Shown one piece after another: positions 1-9,970 of a stretch of 64,000 nt of DNA. The notes under the pieces were generated by a model. The model was not told where the DNA came from. It made no database searches and saw nothing but the letters and a program-made list of their open reading frames with translations. The position numbers and the translations under genes were made by a program. The number at the start of each line of letters is the position of its first letter. Within the stretch, counting starts at the first letter, position 1. The DNA is from Encephalitozoon hellem ATCC 50504 (lineage: Eukaryota; Microsporidia; Unikaryonidae). The stretch covers positions 1-64,000 of the forward strand of contig NC_018473.1 of NCBI RefSeq assembly GCF_000277815.2. Reading direction: 5' to 3'.

Positions 1-224
1 ATACACAATTCACAAAATAAAAAAAAAAGCCAGAATCACACAACAAAAAAACTAAAACTAACATCACGCACATCATCACACACAAACACAACAGCATAAA
101 CACAAACAACTATCTCACACAACACACATCATCACTCACCCATAACCTAAACACACAACAAACACACACAAAACAAAAAAAACACCACACAGCACCACGC
201 ATCACACACAACACACCCTCTCAC
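1..224. repeat. Low-complexity A/C-rich subtelomeric stretch
   Basis: The strand given is almost entirely A and C, with many short CACA, ACAA and CATCACA runs and no convincing reading frame. It lies between the 3' end of the LSU rRNA and the window edge, which in Encephalitozoon chromosomes is the telomere side. It probably belongs to the terminal spacer or telomere-associated sequence. No perfect telomeric tandem array is visible inside the window. Confidence 0.6.
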
Positions 225-466
225 ACACAAAAACACAAAATGCACAGCCTCAAAATGTCGGAATACTCCTCCATTCGTACAGCTTGCATCCACAACGGTC
301 GTCTTCCGCTAATCATAATACAGCGCAGTCAGTCTTCAGGCTTAGAGGCCTTCAGCCATTATACTCCCGACGTAGCTCCGCAACAGCCAGCAGGCACGCC
401 GCTCCACCAGAGGTCGCAATCAAGAGTTCCTTCTCGTACTATCAAGATTTACTGCACAGTCAATCA

Positions 467-521
<55 letters not shown>

Positions 522-627
522 GTTGGTGGGTGAACAATCCAACACTTCGCAATTTCTGCTTCACGATGATAGGAAGAGCCGACATCGAAGAATCAAAAAG
601 CAGCGTCGCTATGATCGCTCGGCTGCT

Positions 628-659
<32 letters not shown>

Positions 660-944
660 TCACCCATGTCCCAAACACTAATAGGACATGGGATCTCTAG
701 GCCAGGGTTTCCCCCAAAACAATCCCGCAATAGGAATAGTCTCAAGCAGGCTTATGCCCTTGTGCTCCACGCGTGGTTTCCTTCCCCGCTGAGCCCGCCT
801 TAGGACGTCTGCGTTAATCTTTAGCAGTCGTGCCGCCCCAGCCAAACTCCCCACATCCATAAATAAACCGCTGAGGCGCAGTCATAGTGGTCTCGCACAA
901 ACTCCCCACCTCTCTTCATAACCACCCCCAGCACTTCTCACATG

Positions 945-980
<36 letters not shown>

Positions 981-1077
981 GATCAGCCCAAGCCCGTTCC
1001 CTTGGCTGTAGGTTCACAATACAAGTCGTAGGGACAGTGGGAATCTCGTTGCTCCATTCATGCGCGTCACTAATTAC

Positions 1078-1130
<53 letters not shown>

Positions 1131-2712
1131 ACTCGCTTAAACTTAAAAAGTCATAACTAAAAGTGCACTGGGCAGAATTCACTTTGCGTCCTTTCGCAAA
1201 GCTATGTTTTTAGTAAACAGTCAGATTCCCCACAATAAACAGTTCTAGCACGCTAGAGCCAATCCTTCTCCCAAAGTTACACATCCATTTTGCCGACTTC
1301 CCTTACAACCTTTAAATAAAACGCTTCCGTGGCAAACAGTGGACACCAGATGCGGTATAGGTACGACACATACACTTCTTTTTCATCGGAACAGGCACTC
1401 CCCACATCAGTTGCTTCGTCTCTTAACAATCCACAACAAAAATCACCCTAGTTCTGCTATCCTAGAGTAAAGGTTACCCCCATCCGTCATCATCAAGTCG
1501 CCTCAAAGCATACATACACACAATCGTCAATGCGTCTCCGTATAAACAGTCGATTCACCCCTAAAAATAGGGAACCCTCGTCCACATCCTAAATCATTTT
1601 CTTGTTACTACTACCAAGATCTGCTCATATCACCCCTCCACCCCCGCTCACGCGAGGACCTTCATCAGAATAATATCGCCCTCTTACTCAGCAAAACCAC
1701 AGCGGCATCAGATAGCAATTCAATCCCTTCCATTTTCTCCAGCGCCCAATTCGGTAGGTACGTTGCAACACGTTTCTTAGCGGATGCCAACCTCCATGGC
1801 CACCGTCCAACTGTCAAAATCAAACCGCCAGATTCACTTCCCTTGCATAAGACTCCTTAGCCGCAAAAAAGGTTCATCCCTCCTCGCACATCATGCTTAC
1901 CACAATATGCCCACTAGCAACATCATTAAAAGACATCTTCAAAGTTTAACGACAAAAGTCATTAGTGCTTTACAACATCTTACATAAATAATCAGTCGCC
2001 GCCGTCCTGAGAGACATTTCAGAGGGAACCAGCTACCAGATGGTTCGTTTGGTCTTTCGCCCCTATGTCCATATCATGCCATCGAGTTGCACGTCAGAAT
2101 GGCTTAGATCCTCCAGAACACTTTCGCATCCCTTCAATCAATACAAACATAGTTCACCATCTTTCGGGTCGGATCATCACATCCAATCGCTCTCGCTCAA
2201 CAATGTAATCATCCTCTCCTTGGTCCGTGTTTCAAGACGGGTGGGAAAAAAACCCCCATTCACTCAATCCATTTTCATTTCTCATCATTAATCTTTTCAC
2301 ACTTCAATCACTCTACTTATTCGCTATCGGTCATCATCACATATTTAGCCTTGGATGCACATACCACCCACATTCAGGCTGCACTACCAAACAACCCTAC
2401 TCATCACAAAAAAAGACAACACTTACAGGCCTATCACCCCCTAAGAAAACAGATTCCAATCCGTCCTCAGCATCGTCATCCTAATTCACAACTCACACAC
2501 GTGATTACCACACAGGCTCATATCCTTTCACTCGCCGCTACTCAGATAATCCTATTTAGTTTCTTCTCCTCCCTTTAGTAATATGCTTAAGTCAAAGGGG
2601 TCCACAGGCGCACAAACACCTAATTCAGACATCCGCTAAAAAAAACGGCATATCGTCCTCCAGCACGTCCTTCATCGCAGATAATGCCAATCAATCCCAT
2701 GGATAGAGAAAG
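225..2712 (-). rRNA. Large subunit (23S-like) rRNA
   Basis: This is the LSU rRNA of the large ribosomal subunit, read leftward. The sarcin-ricin core AGTACGAGA is present on the minus strand near 434-445, and other conserved LSU blocks occur throughout. The length of about 2.49 kb fits the short microsporidian LSU, in which the 5.8S sequence is fused to the 5' end rather than cut out. The gene follows the SSU after a very short spacer. Both ends are estimates: the 5' end was set after the AT-rich spacer and the 3' end where the sequence turns into A/C-rich filler. Open frames inside it (for example 678-860 and 1784-2578) are chance frames. Confidence 0.9.
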
Positions 2713-2760
2713 AAAAACTAAAAAACTAAAAATCCCCACAAAATAATCAAATCAACATAC
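2713..2760 (-). other. rDNA internal transcribed spacer (ITS)
   Basis: A T-rich stretch of about 48 bp on the minus strand separates the SSU 3' end from the LSU 5' end. It contains repeated TTTTTAG-type units. In Encephalitozoon this single ITS replaces ITS1/5.8S/ITS2, and its length and repeats distinguish species and strains. Exact borders are estimated from the conserved rRNA ends. Confidence 0.7.
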
Positions 2761-4072
2761 TGATCCTGCTGCTGGTTCTCCAACAGCAGCCATGTTACGA
2801 CTTATATCTTATCTAACACGAAAGACTCAGACCTCTCAATCTTCGTCCACTGCGTCATCTTAGATAGCGACGGGCGGTGTGTACAAAGGACAGGGACACA
2901 TTCAAAATAACTTGTTCAATCATTCTTACTAGGAATTCCACGTTCAGAAGCCCATTACACAGCTTCATCCCTCACAGTAGCCCACATAGGCATCTATCGT
3001 AGTGCGCGTGCCGCCCGCTTCATCTCAGGGCATAACGGACCTGTTCTGTTCCATTCCTCCCTTGCCCCATAGAGCACAGTCAAAAAGGGTCTCACATCTT
3101 ACGTAACTTAATCCAAAGCTCACGCCATCCATTTAAAACGGCCATGCACCACCGCCGTAAGCATCATGTAAAAACACTCTCACACTCACTTCAGAACCGG
3201 TAAGTTGCCCCGCGTTGAGTCAAATTAAGCCGCACACTCCACTCCTTGTGGTGTCCTTCCGTCAATCTCTTCAAGTTTCACTCTTGCGAGCATACTATCC
3301 CCAGAACCCACATACTTAAGATTTCTCTCGGACAACACTAAAACAGTCCCGTCCAGTCGGCATCGTTTACTGCTAGAACTAAAACGGTATCTAATCGATT
3401 TCGATCCTCTAGCCTTCGTCCTTCATCACCACAAAAGTCCAAGAACACAGCCTTCGCTTCTCTTCGTCCAGTCAGGGTCTTCGTATTTCACCCCTCGCCC
3501 AACTATCCAGTGCCCCTCGTCCTCTGCTACAATAAAACTACATCCACTAAAAACCATAAACATCACTCAAAAGACATACAAACAACTACGGACATTTTAA
3601 CTGCAGCATTCACCATAGACACTACTGGAGCAGGTATTACCGCGGCTGCTGGCACCCGACTTGCCCTCCAGTAAATCACAACAAATTTATACTTGCTAAA
3701 CATCTTACTTCTCATAACCGCCTCCCCAATAAGGATTAGGCAAGTTTCGCGCCTGCTGCCATCCTTGGACGTAGTAGCCATCTCTCAGGCTCCCTCTCCG
3801 GAATCAAACCCTGATCCCCCGTCTCCCGTCTCCGCCTAGTTAGGCCATTACCCTAACTACCAGCTGATAGGCCTACAACTTACTCGGTACGCAGTAGCTA
3901 CAAACTACCACCCCCAGAACTTACCTGCAGTTTCCCACAGTTACATCCAGGCTCCCAATCAAATCATCGTACTATCACTGAGCCGTCCGTCAATCCCCCA
4001 TAAAGGCTTCATAAACATGCATGGCTTAGCCCCAGAGAATAGCATCCACGTCAGGCAGAATCAACCTGATGC
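2761..4072 (-). rRNA. Small subunit (16S-like) rRNA
   Basis: SSU rRNA of about 1.31 kb, read leftward. The 5' end shows the CAGGTTGATTCTGCC block followed by the GACGTGGATGCTATT block typical of Encephalitozoon, and the 3' end shows the conserved GCTGCTGTTGGAGAACCAGC hairpin followed by GGATCA. The bacterial-like size is characteristic of Microsporidia, which lost most eukaryotic expansion segments. It is the first gene of the unit SSU-ITS-LSU, and its transcription runs toward the chromosome end. Confidence 0.95.
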
Positions 4073-4292
4073 TAAAAACTCACACACATCATCACAAACA
4101 CAACACACCACACACAAATACTAACCAGTCATCTCTCGTTGGCATTCATGAAGAATACAAGCACATGAAATGCCAGCAGCAGAATTGTCTTTAATTAAAG
4201 AGACTAACTTAAAGCGGCGCTTCCAACTTTCTTCTACCTCATGGACACCGTTCATATGACCTTCACTGTACAAAATCAAACTTTAATGATCA
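4073..4292. promoter_or_regulatory. Spacer upstream of rDNA, likely rRNA promoter region
   Basis: About 220 bp lie between the SSU 5' end and the first protein gene. The part next to the SSU is A/C-rich and low-complexity like the terminal spacer; the rest is ordinary mixed sequence. An RNA polymerase I promoter would be expected here because the SSU starts at its left edge, but no defined motif could be recognised. The assignment rests on position only. Confidence 0.4.
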
Positions 4293-4742
4293 TCAAAACT
4301 CTTCTTTGCCAATATTGAAATTAATTGTATCTAGAATTTCACTATATCTTTTGTCCATTTCTCTAGAAAGGCTACTAAATGAGATGTTGTTTTTTAACTC
4401 TTTGAGATACTTAAATATTATTAGTTCATTATCTTTCCTAAGTTTAGATACGATGTTGAGAGTGTATGGGTTATTACCAAAGCTAAGAATTATTCTGAAC
4501 AATTCATCAAATGCTTCTTCACTACGAATAATATCCAAAAGGATCTCTACGTATTCAATATTGCATGAGCTGTATAGAATGTTGTGAACCTTCTGAATTA
4601 CGAGAACAATCAGATCGTTATTTTCATTGACAAGCATTATGTCTCTAAATTTCACAAGCGAATTCATTACATCTATTCCATCCTCCAAATTACCAAGTAT
4701 TTTTCTTATTTCTTTAATATCTTTGTGGTTGGCTGAGTTCAT
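4293..4742 (-). CDS. Hypothetical helical protein (149 aa)
   Basis: I do not recognise this protein. It is a short, mostly helical, Leu/Ile-rich and charged protein with no signal peptide or membrane segment. The spacing of hydrophobic residues in the middle (around residues 40-120) is compatible with ARM/HEAT-like helices. It is the most telomere-proximal protein gene, next to the rDNA and 38 bp downstream of the transketolase gene on the same strand. A CCC triplet sits 10 bp before the ATG, supporting the start. It could be a lineage-specific subtelomeric gene. Confidence 0.65.
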   Translation of the reverse strand: MNSANHKDIKEIRKILGNLEDGIDVMNSLVKFRDIMLVNENNDLIVLVIQKVHNILYSSCNIEYVEILLDIIRSEEAFDELFRIILSFGNNPYTLNIVSKLRKDNELIIFKYLKELKNNISFSSLSREMDKRYSEILDTINFNIGKEEF

Positions 4743-4780
4743 TGTTTCGTGGGTAACAAAATGTTCTAAAAACGCAGAGG

Positions 4781-6700
4781 CTATTTAATGAAGTCTGTTA
4801 TTTTCTTAGAGATTTCCTTGCAGTTCAGTCCAAAATAGTTGTAGACATCTTTAGATGGGCCGCTTACCCCGAAGGTATCCACTCCGATCTGGAGATCAGA
4901 ATATTTTGCCCAACCAAATGTACTCAAGGCTTCAATGCTGATCCTTGGAACACTCTTGAGTATATGTTTCTTGTATTCCTCTTCTTGTTCCTCAAATAGC
5001 TCCCATGAAAAGAATGAAACAATTGAAATCCTAAGATCTGGTAACGCATCGGCCACTTCATAGCACAACTGGACTTCTGATCCTGTGGAAAGTAATATAA
5101 GGTCTGGATTTTCCACTTCGACAAGATAATATGCTCCTCTTTTGGCTTTCTCTACGTCAGAATGCGGGATTTCTGGAACATTCTGCCTAGATAATATCAC
5201 GGCCTTTGACCCTTCTCTAGTTAACGCAATGTGCAATGAAGCTCTGACCTCTGTTCCATCGCATGGCCTCATTGTAATAAGATTTGGTGTTGCTCTCAGG
5301 GTGGATAAAACCTCGATAGGCTGGTGTGTAGGCCCGTCTTCTCCAAGACCTATTGAATCATGTGTTAATACATAGAAGAGATTCAGGTTGTCCATGCATC
5401 CAAGCCTGACAGATGGAAATCCATATGAAATGAAGTTTAGGAATGTTCCTGTGTACGGAAGAAAATACCCATGCGATGCAATTCCATTGATAGTTCCACA
5501 CATGCAGTGTTCTCTAATGCCAAAGTTGATATATCTTCCATCATAATTTTCTGCGTTGAAGTCATCCTCACCTATTTTTGTTAAAACGGATGATTGTAAA
5601 TCGGCAGCACCTCCAATAAGATAGCTTGCCTCCCTAAGATCTTTTAAAGCTTCGGAAAAGTGTTTTCTCGTAGCTTTTTGAGTATTCTGTGCCGTGTATG
5701 TGGATTTATAAATAGAGTCCATTCTTCTTTGCATATCCATATGTTCTTTAATTGTTAAAACTCTAATTCCTTTCTTATTCCATTCTGCTCTTATCTTTCG
5801 TTTCTCGTCATTAAGATTTTTAAACTTTTCTTCTAATGAAGAAGAAACGTAAAAATCCACTGCAGGGATCCCGAACCTTTCCTTAAGCTTACGAACGCCT
5901 TCCTCACCTAAGGGGGATCCATGGGCTTTGCAGCTTCCCTCCACAATACTCCCTCGTCCGATTACCGTTTCTAATATGATAACTATTGGCTTTGCAACCC
6001 TTTTACCCAATGCCCTTCTTATTCCACCCAAGTCATCTCCATTGACAACCTCGACCTCAAATCCTAGGCTCAGGAATCTTTGAACCACATCTTCATTCAT
6101 AGAAAGAGAAGTTGGACCATCTATTGTTGTCTTGTTAAAGTCATATATGAAAACTATATTATCTAGTTTAAGACTTGCAACCAATGAGAACGACTCTTGG
6201 CTTATTCCTTCTTGATAGCATCCATCCCCAAATATACAGTACACACGATTTCCAAGATCAAGATGGTTAAGCTTCTTCAATGATATTGCATATCCGACGG
6301 CGTTTGCTACACCTTGGCCTAAAGGCCCTGTGCTTGACTCTGTTCCTGGATGCTTCTTTTCAGGGTGCCCAGGTGTTCTCCCGCTGATTTGCCTGAAGTT
6401 CATTAGGTCCTTCATGTCTAGACGGCCTATAAGATAGTTCACGACGTACTGAAGGGCACATGCATGGCCATTTGACAGCAGAAATACGTCTCTACCTACC
6501 CAGTTTTCATCATCAGGGTCAAAGCTAATAAACTCTGTATACAGAATGTAGACAAATGGTGCTAGTCCTAGTGGTGCTCCAGGGTGCCCACTACGGGCCT
6601 TTTGCACCATATCTGCACATAATGTCCTGATGTTGTTTATGTTATCCATGAAAGGGTTAGCTTTGGTGACTTTATTCAAGTTCCTAGTGTGCTTTGTCAT
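4781..6700 (-). CDS. TKT: Transketolase
   Basis: Thiamine-diphosphate enzyme of the non-oxidative pentose phosphate pathway, moving two-carbon units between sugar phosphates in the cytosol. At 639 aa it is close to the usual family length. The N-terminal domain has the GHPGAPLG-type block (about residues 39-46), the ThDP/metal motif GDG...N starting at GDGCYQEG, and the TGPLGQG loop. The middle domain has the conserved GIREHCM and HDSIGLGEDGPTHQPIE blocks, and a C-terminal domain follows. The first ATG is used; an internal Met at residue 18 is an alternative start that would remove a basic N-terminal extension. It lies 6 bp downstream of the RING/WD gene on the same strand. Microsporidia retain this pathway as a source of ribose and reducing power. 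Confidence 0.96.
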   Translation of the reverse strand: MTKHTRNLNKVTKANPFMDNINNIRTLCADMVQKARSGHPGAPLGLAPFVYILYTEFISFDPDDENWVGRDVFLLSNGHACALQYVVNYLIGRLDMKDLMNFRQISGRTPGHPEKKHPGTESSTGPLGQGVANAVGYAISLKKLNHLDLGNRVYCIFGDGCYQEGISQESFSLVASLKLDNIVFIYDFNKTTIDGPTSLSMNEDVVQRFLSLGFEVEVVNGDDLGGIRRALGKRVAKPIVIILETVIGRGSIVEGSCKAHGSPLGEEGVRKLKERFGIPAVDFYVSSSLEEKFKNLNDEKRKIRAEWNKKGIRVLTIKEHMDMQRRMDSIYKSTYTAQNTQKATRKHFSEALKDLREASYLIGGAADLQSSVLTKIGEDDFNAENYDGRYINFGIREHCMCGTINGIASHGYFLPYTGTFLNFISYGFPSVRLGCMDNLNLFYVLTHDSIGLGEDGPTHQPIEVLSTLRATPNLITMRPCDGTEVRASLHIALTREGSKAVILSRQNVPEIPHSDVEKAKRGAYYLVEVENPDLILLSTGSEVQLCYEVADALPDLRISIVSFFSWELFEEQEEEYKKHILKSVPRISIEALSTFGWAKYSDLQIGVDTFGVSGPSKDVYNYFGLNCKEISKKITDFIK

Positions 6701-6706
6701 ATCTGT

Positions 6707-7963
6707 CTAGGTATTGTTTGAAAATATATGAATGGTGAACCTTGTTAGAACAAATAAAAATGTATTGCATACAAAGAAGTCCAAGATCTTTTCCTTGAAG
6801 GTGTAAGTGTATACGGCTTCAAGAGAATGAACCTCTATGATCCTGATGGAGTTCCTTTCATCATCTACAATGTATATGTAATCTCTGTATATTCTATCTC
6901 TATGTCTCTTTACTTGCTTTACTCCTAGGCTCAAATAAACTTCTTTCTTCCCGCATATAAGATGTTTTACTCGGAAGTCTAAACCTCTAAACGTTAGCAG
7001 CAGATGATCCTTATACTCCGACATATTGGTACATATTGAATAAGGCTCCATCTCTAAATAGTAAGGAGCATGGCTTCCTGAAAAGACAATCTTGTATGTT
7101 TGATATATTGTGGAGGCAAAAACCTCCAAGCCCTTCTTACATATGGAGTGTATAGAAATGTTTGATACCTTAAGAGCCTTAAAGGGCTCACAGGATGAAA
7201 TGTTAATGAAATACACACTCCCCCTATTGTCCCCGCAATATACTGTATTCTTATCGTCCTTGTCAAAGCATGTACTTTCTATTTTATTATGAACTGTGTA
7301 CTTTGCAACTATACTACCACTATATACATTGACAATGTTAAGTACATTTCCAATAGGAAACAGCCCTAAGCCTTGATTGAAAGGGCTTAGAGATATATTC
7401 CCCATGCATAGACCTTCTCCCAACACAACAAACTCAGACTTACTGAAATCATAGGACTCGAATTTTTGTATTCCTACCTCCTTCCCATTCTTTCTTGTAA
7501 CAACAATAGTACAGCTTGATTCGTCGTACTCTATTATAGAGTTATTTGTACTAAACCCAACATTGATGCTGAACTTCTTTTGCTTGTGTATAATGAAAGC
7601 ATCTCTCGTCCTTTCTTCGATGACGCGCGACAACTCTGCCTTTAATGCTTCTACTTGTGCTTTAAGCCCTGCACAGATCTCAATGTATTCGTTCTTCTCC
7701 TTTTCTTCCTTCAGACACCTCTCCAGCAGCATCTGTTCATTCTCTGTATCTATAGCAACTATCTTCGATGCATACACTGGCCTTATCTGTCTTTTTGTGC
7801 TTTTAATAGAGCACAATGGACACTGCATCCTGCTTTTTTTTCCCATCCATTTTTGAATACACTGGCTTCCAAATAAATGGCCGCACTGAAGAGACATTAT
7901 TCTGTGGTTCCCTGTTGATGTGTATTCTGAGAAACAGATCGGGCATACCGTCCCACAGTCCAT
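6707..7963 (-). CDS. RFWD3: RING finger / coiled-coil / WD-like protein, RFWD3-type E3 ubiquitin ligase
   Basis: The 418-aa protein opens with a RING finger (C7-x2-C10, C27-G-H29, C35, C48-x2-C51). The block CGHLFGSQCIQKW, and the segment after the RING (VYASKIVAIDT), closely resemble human RFWD3. A coiled coil (about residues 75-120) and a C-terminal seven-bladed-type beta-propeller region follow, giving the same domain order as RFWD3. RFWD3 ubiquitinates RPA at stalled replication forks; an RPA2 gene is also in this window (40657-41337). The ATG at 7963 was chosen because the longer frame begins with TTG and the RING starts six residues after this ATG; CCCCC lies just upstream. It is divergent from the UTP4-like gene, 82 bp away. 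Family assignment is by resemblance; the substrate is inferred. Confidence 0.78.
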   Translation of the reverse strand: MDCGTVCPICFSEYTSTGNHRIMSLQCGHLFGSQCIQKWMGKKSRMQCPLCSIKSTKRQIRPVYASKIVAIDTENEQMLLERCLKEEKEKNEYIEICAGLKAQVEALKAELSRVIEERTRDAFIIHKQKKFSINVGFSTNNSIIEYDESSCTIVVTRKNGKEVGIQKFESYDFSKSEFVVLGEGLCMGNISLSPFNQGLGLFPIGNVLNIVNVYSGSIVAKYTVHNKIESTCFDKDDKNTVYCGDNRGSVYFINISSCEPFKALKVSNISIHSICKKGLEVFASTIYQTYKIVFSGSHAPYYLEMEPYSICTNMSEYKDHLLLTFRGLDFRVKHLICGKKEVYLSLGVKQVKRHRDRIYRDYIYIVDDERNSIRIIEVHSLEAVYTYTFKEKILDFFVCNTFLFVLTRFTIHIFSNNT

Positions 7964-8045
7964 TCTCGGGGGAAAAGGACCCTGGCGAAGCAAAGGCTTT
8001 ATACTTAGAAAATATTTGATAAGAATACTTTTTCATCCCTCTCCC

Positions 8046-9908
8046 ATGAAACTGAATCTTTTCAAGAATATCAAAACGAAGCCATCTTCCGTTACTGCAA
8101 TGTCCTCGAACAACAGTACGATAGTTCTTTTCAGAAAAAACAGAACCTTAGAGCTTATTGACTCCTGCACTCTTGCACCATACTTTACTACGGAACTCGA
8201 ATACAAAGTTGTTTCCAGTAACTTTGTTGATTTTCATGTTGTGGCCTGTGGAACAGAGTGCGGAAAGCTTGTATTTTTCAATACAAAGACTTTTGATATA
8301 GTGCATAGCGATGCTGGCGGTGTTCCCTCGAATATTACAGCAAACTCATATGGGCTTGATTACAAGCAAAATTCGTTTTATTACTCCGTTGGATGCAACG
8401 TATATGAGAGAAAAAATATGGATGCAGATCTCTTATACAGAGGATACTCCACGATTACATCTCTCCTTCTTTCGCCCGATCAATCGTTAGTTATTGGAGA
8501 CTCTGATGGAAAGATAAAGGTCATAAAATCTGGAAAGATGACATCCGAACTCCAGCTTTCTTCTGGAAAGATAAATATGATATGCCACATCACGGGAAGT
8601 ACATACGTTTCTGTATGCGACGATGGGAGTTTTTCGTACTTTGACACGGACATAGGAGTTATTCTACAGACGACTAGAGTAAGAAGCAGCCCGCTCAATG
8701 TGTGTGCATATTTAAACGAAAAGCTCCATCTATCTGGTGCAGATTCCAGAATAATTGCATTTTCAAAAAATGGAAGGAAGTTTATAAAGTCCTATCAGGT
8801 TGACACACACTACGCTGAAGTTAGAAACATTGAAGTGGACAATGGAAGAATACTTACCTCCGGAGAAGATACTATTTTAAGCGTTGTATGGCCTGCATCG
8901 AATAGATACTTTGAAAACAAAATCTTCCAACGAACTGTTGAGCTTGGGACGTCAAAGACTAGCAGAATGTTTTATATCAACAACAGATTGTCTGTCGATT
9001 TTTATTCATTTGACCTTGATGTCGACGATATGTCCAAAGGTAGCAATGAGGAAAACTGTGAAGTGGTGGAGAATTCTATGCAGGATGGTAAAGAAGCAAC
9101 CTTTAGGCTTTCCAGGTCCTCAGCAGGAAATATTGGGTACAAAAAGCAAGACTACAGATACAAAGTCAAGATATGCACAGAGGGAAACGCCCTTTGCTCT
9201 TCTGCACCCGATGACTTTAGTTATGTGGCATACTCTAACTCTGCAGAAACCAGAGTTATAGACCTTAACTCTCCTGAAGGGATCCAGGTTAAAAACGGCT
9301 TTGACAAGGCTAATAGATTAATTGCAAAAAAGGACTTACTTGTATTACAAAACTGTAAGCACGAGATTCTTCTTATTGATCTCCTTACTGGTAATGAGCC
9401 CAGAAAGATAACTTTTGATGATTACAGAGAGGCAATATATATGGTAGGGGATTTACTAATCCTGGGATATTCAAAAATTATATACTCAACAAGCGACATA
9501 AGTATTTCATCAACGATGGATATAGAGGGCGAAGTTATTGATGTTTGTGAGTATAACGAGACACACTTTATTGTCTTTACCATGATCAAGTCTTTCGAGC
9601 CTAAGAAAAAGTATCTTGTGTACAAGGTCTCTTTTGGCAACGGACACAGTGCTGAAAAAGTGAAGTTCTTTGAAACTTACGCGTTGGTCACATCTATTTC
9701 GTTGTTCAGGGACAAGATTATTTTTACAAACTTTAATGCCATTCAAATGCTTAATAATGAAATGAAGGAAGAAAAATATCCATTGGGGGCTGTCATCTAT
9801 GGTTGCAAGGCAATGAAGGACGAGGTCGTAGCAATCCAGGACTCGTGGAACAATATAAGGCTTGAACTGCCGCCAAGCGTCTTCAAGGAAAAATTTTCTA
9901 ATAAATGA
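8046..9908 (+). CDS. UTP4: WD40 beta-propeller protein, probable SSU processome subunit UTP4
   Basis: A 620-aa protein made of degenerate WD-type repeats, with no signal or membrane segment. The stretch of repeats around residues 135-285, ending in a block of the type T-H-x-x-x-V-R-x-x-x-x-x-x-x-x-L/I-x-S-G-x-D-T, resembles UTP4 (cirhin), a scaffold of the U3 small-subunit processome that acts in pre-18S rRNA processing in the nucleolus. Length is slightly below that of yeast UTP4. The ATG at 8046 follows CCC directly; the longer frame overlaps the divergent RFWD3-like gene and would give a non-homologous N terminus. Another tandem-propeller nucleolar protein is the main alternative. Confidence 0.6.
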   Translation: MKLNLFKNIKTKPSSVTAMSSNNSTIVLFRKNRTLELIDSCTLAPYFTTELEYKVVSSNFVDFHVVACGTECGKLVFFNTKTFDIVHSDAGGVPSNITANSYGLDYKQNSFYYSVGCNVYERKNMDADLLYRGYSTITSLLLSPDQSLVIGDSDGKIKVIKSGKMTSELQLSSGKINMICHITGSTYVSVCDDGSFSYFDTDIGVILQTTRVRSSPLNVCAYLNEKLHLSGADSRIIAFSKNGRKFIKSYQVDTHYAEVRNIEVDNGRILTSGEDTILSVVWPASNRYFENKIFQRTVELGTSKTSRMFYINNRLSVDFYSFDLDVDDMSKGSNEENCEVVENSMQDGKEATFRLSRSSAGNIGYKKQDYRYKVKICTEGNALCSSAPDDFSYVAYSNSAETRVIDLNSPEGIQVKNGFDKANRLIAKKDLLVLQNCKHEILLIDLLTGNEPRKITFDDYREAIYMVGDLLILGYSKIIYSTSDISISSTMDIEGEVIDVCEYNETHFIVFTMIKSFEPKKKYLVYKVSFGNGHSAEKVKFFETYALVTSISLFRDKIIFTNFNAIQMLNNEMKEEKYPLGAVIYGCKAMKDEVVAIQDSWNNIRLELPPSVFKEKFSNK

Positions 9909-9970
9909 CCATAGCTAGGAGACCTTAACCAATGATTCAAATTTGTTGTTGATTCCAGGACCCTTTGACA

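Noticed and set aside
240..4060. Several open frames of 60-85 aa in the first 4 kb
   Set aside because: They lie within SSU and LSU rRNA sequence and have no protein-like conservation.
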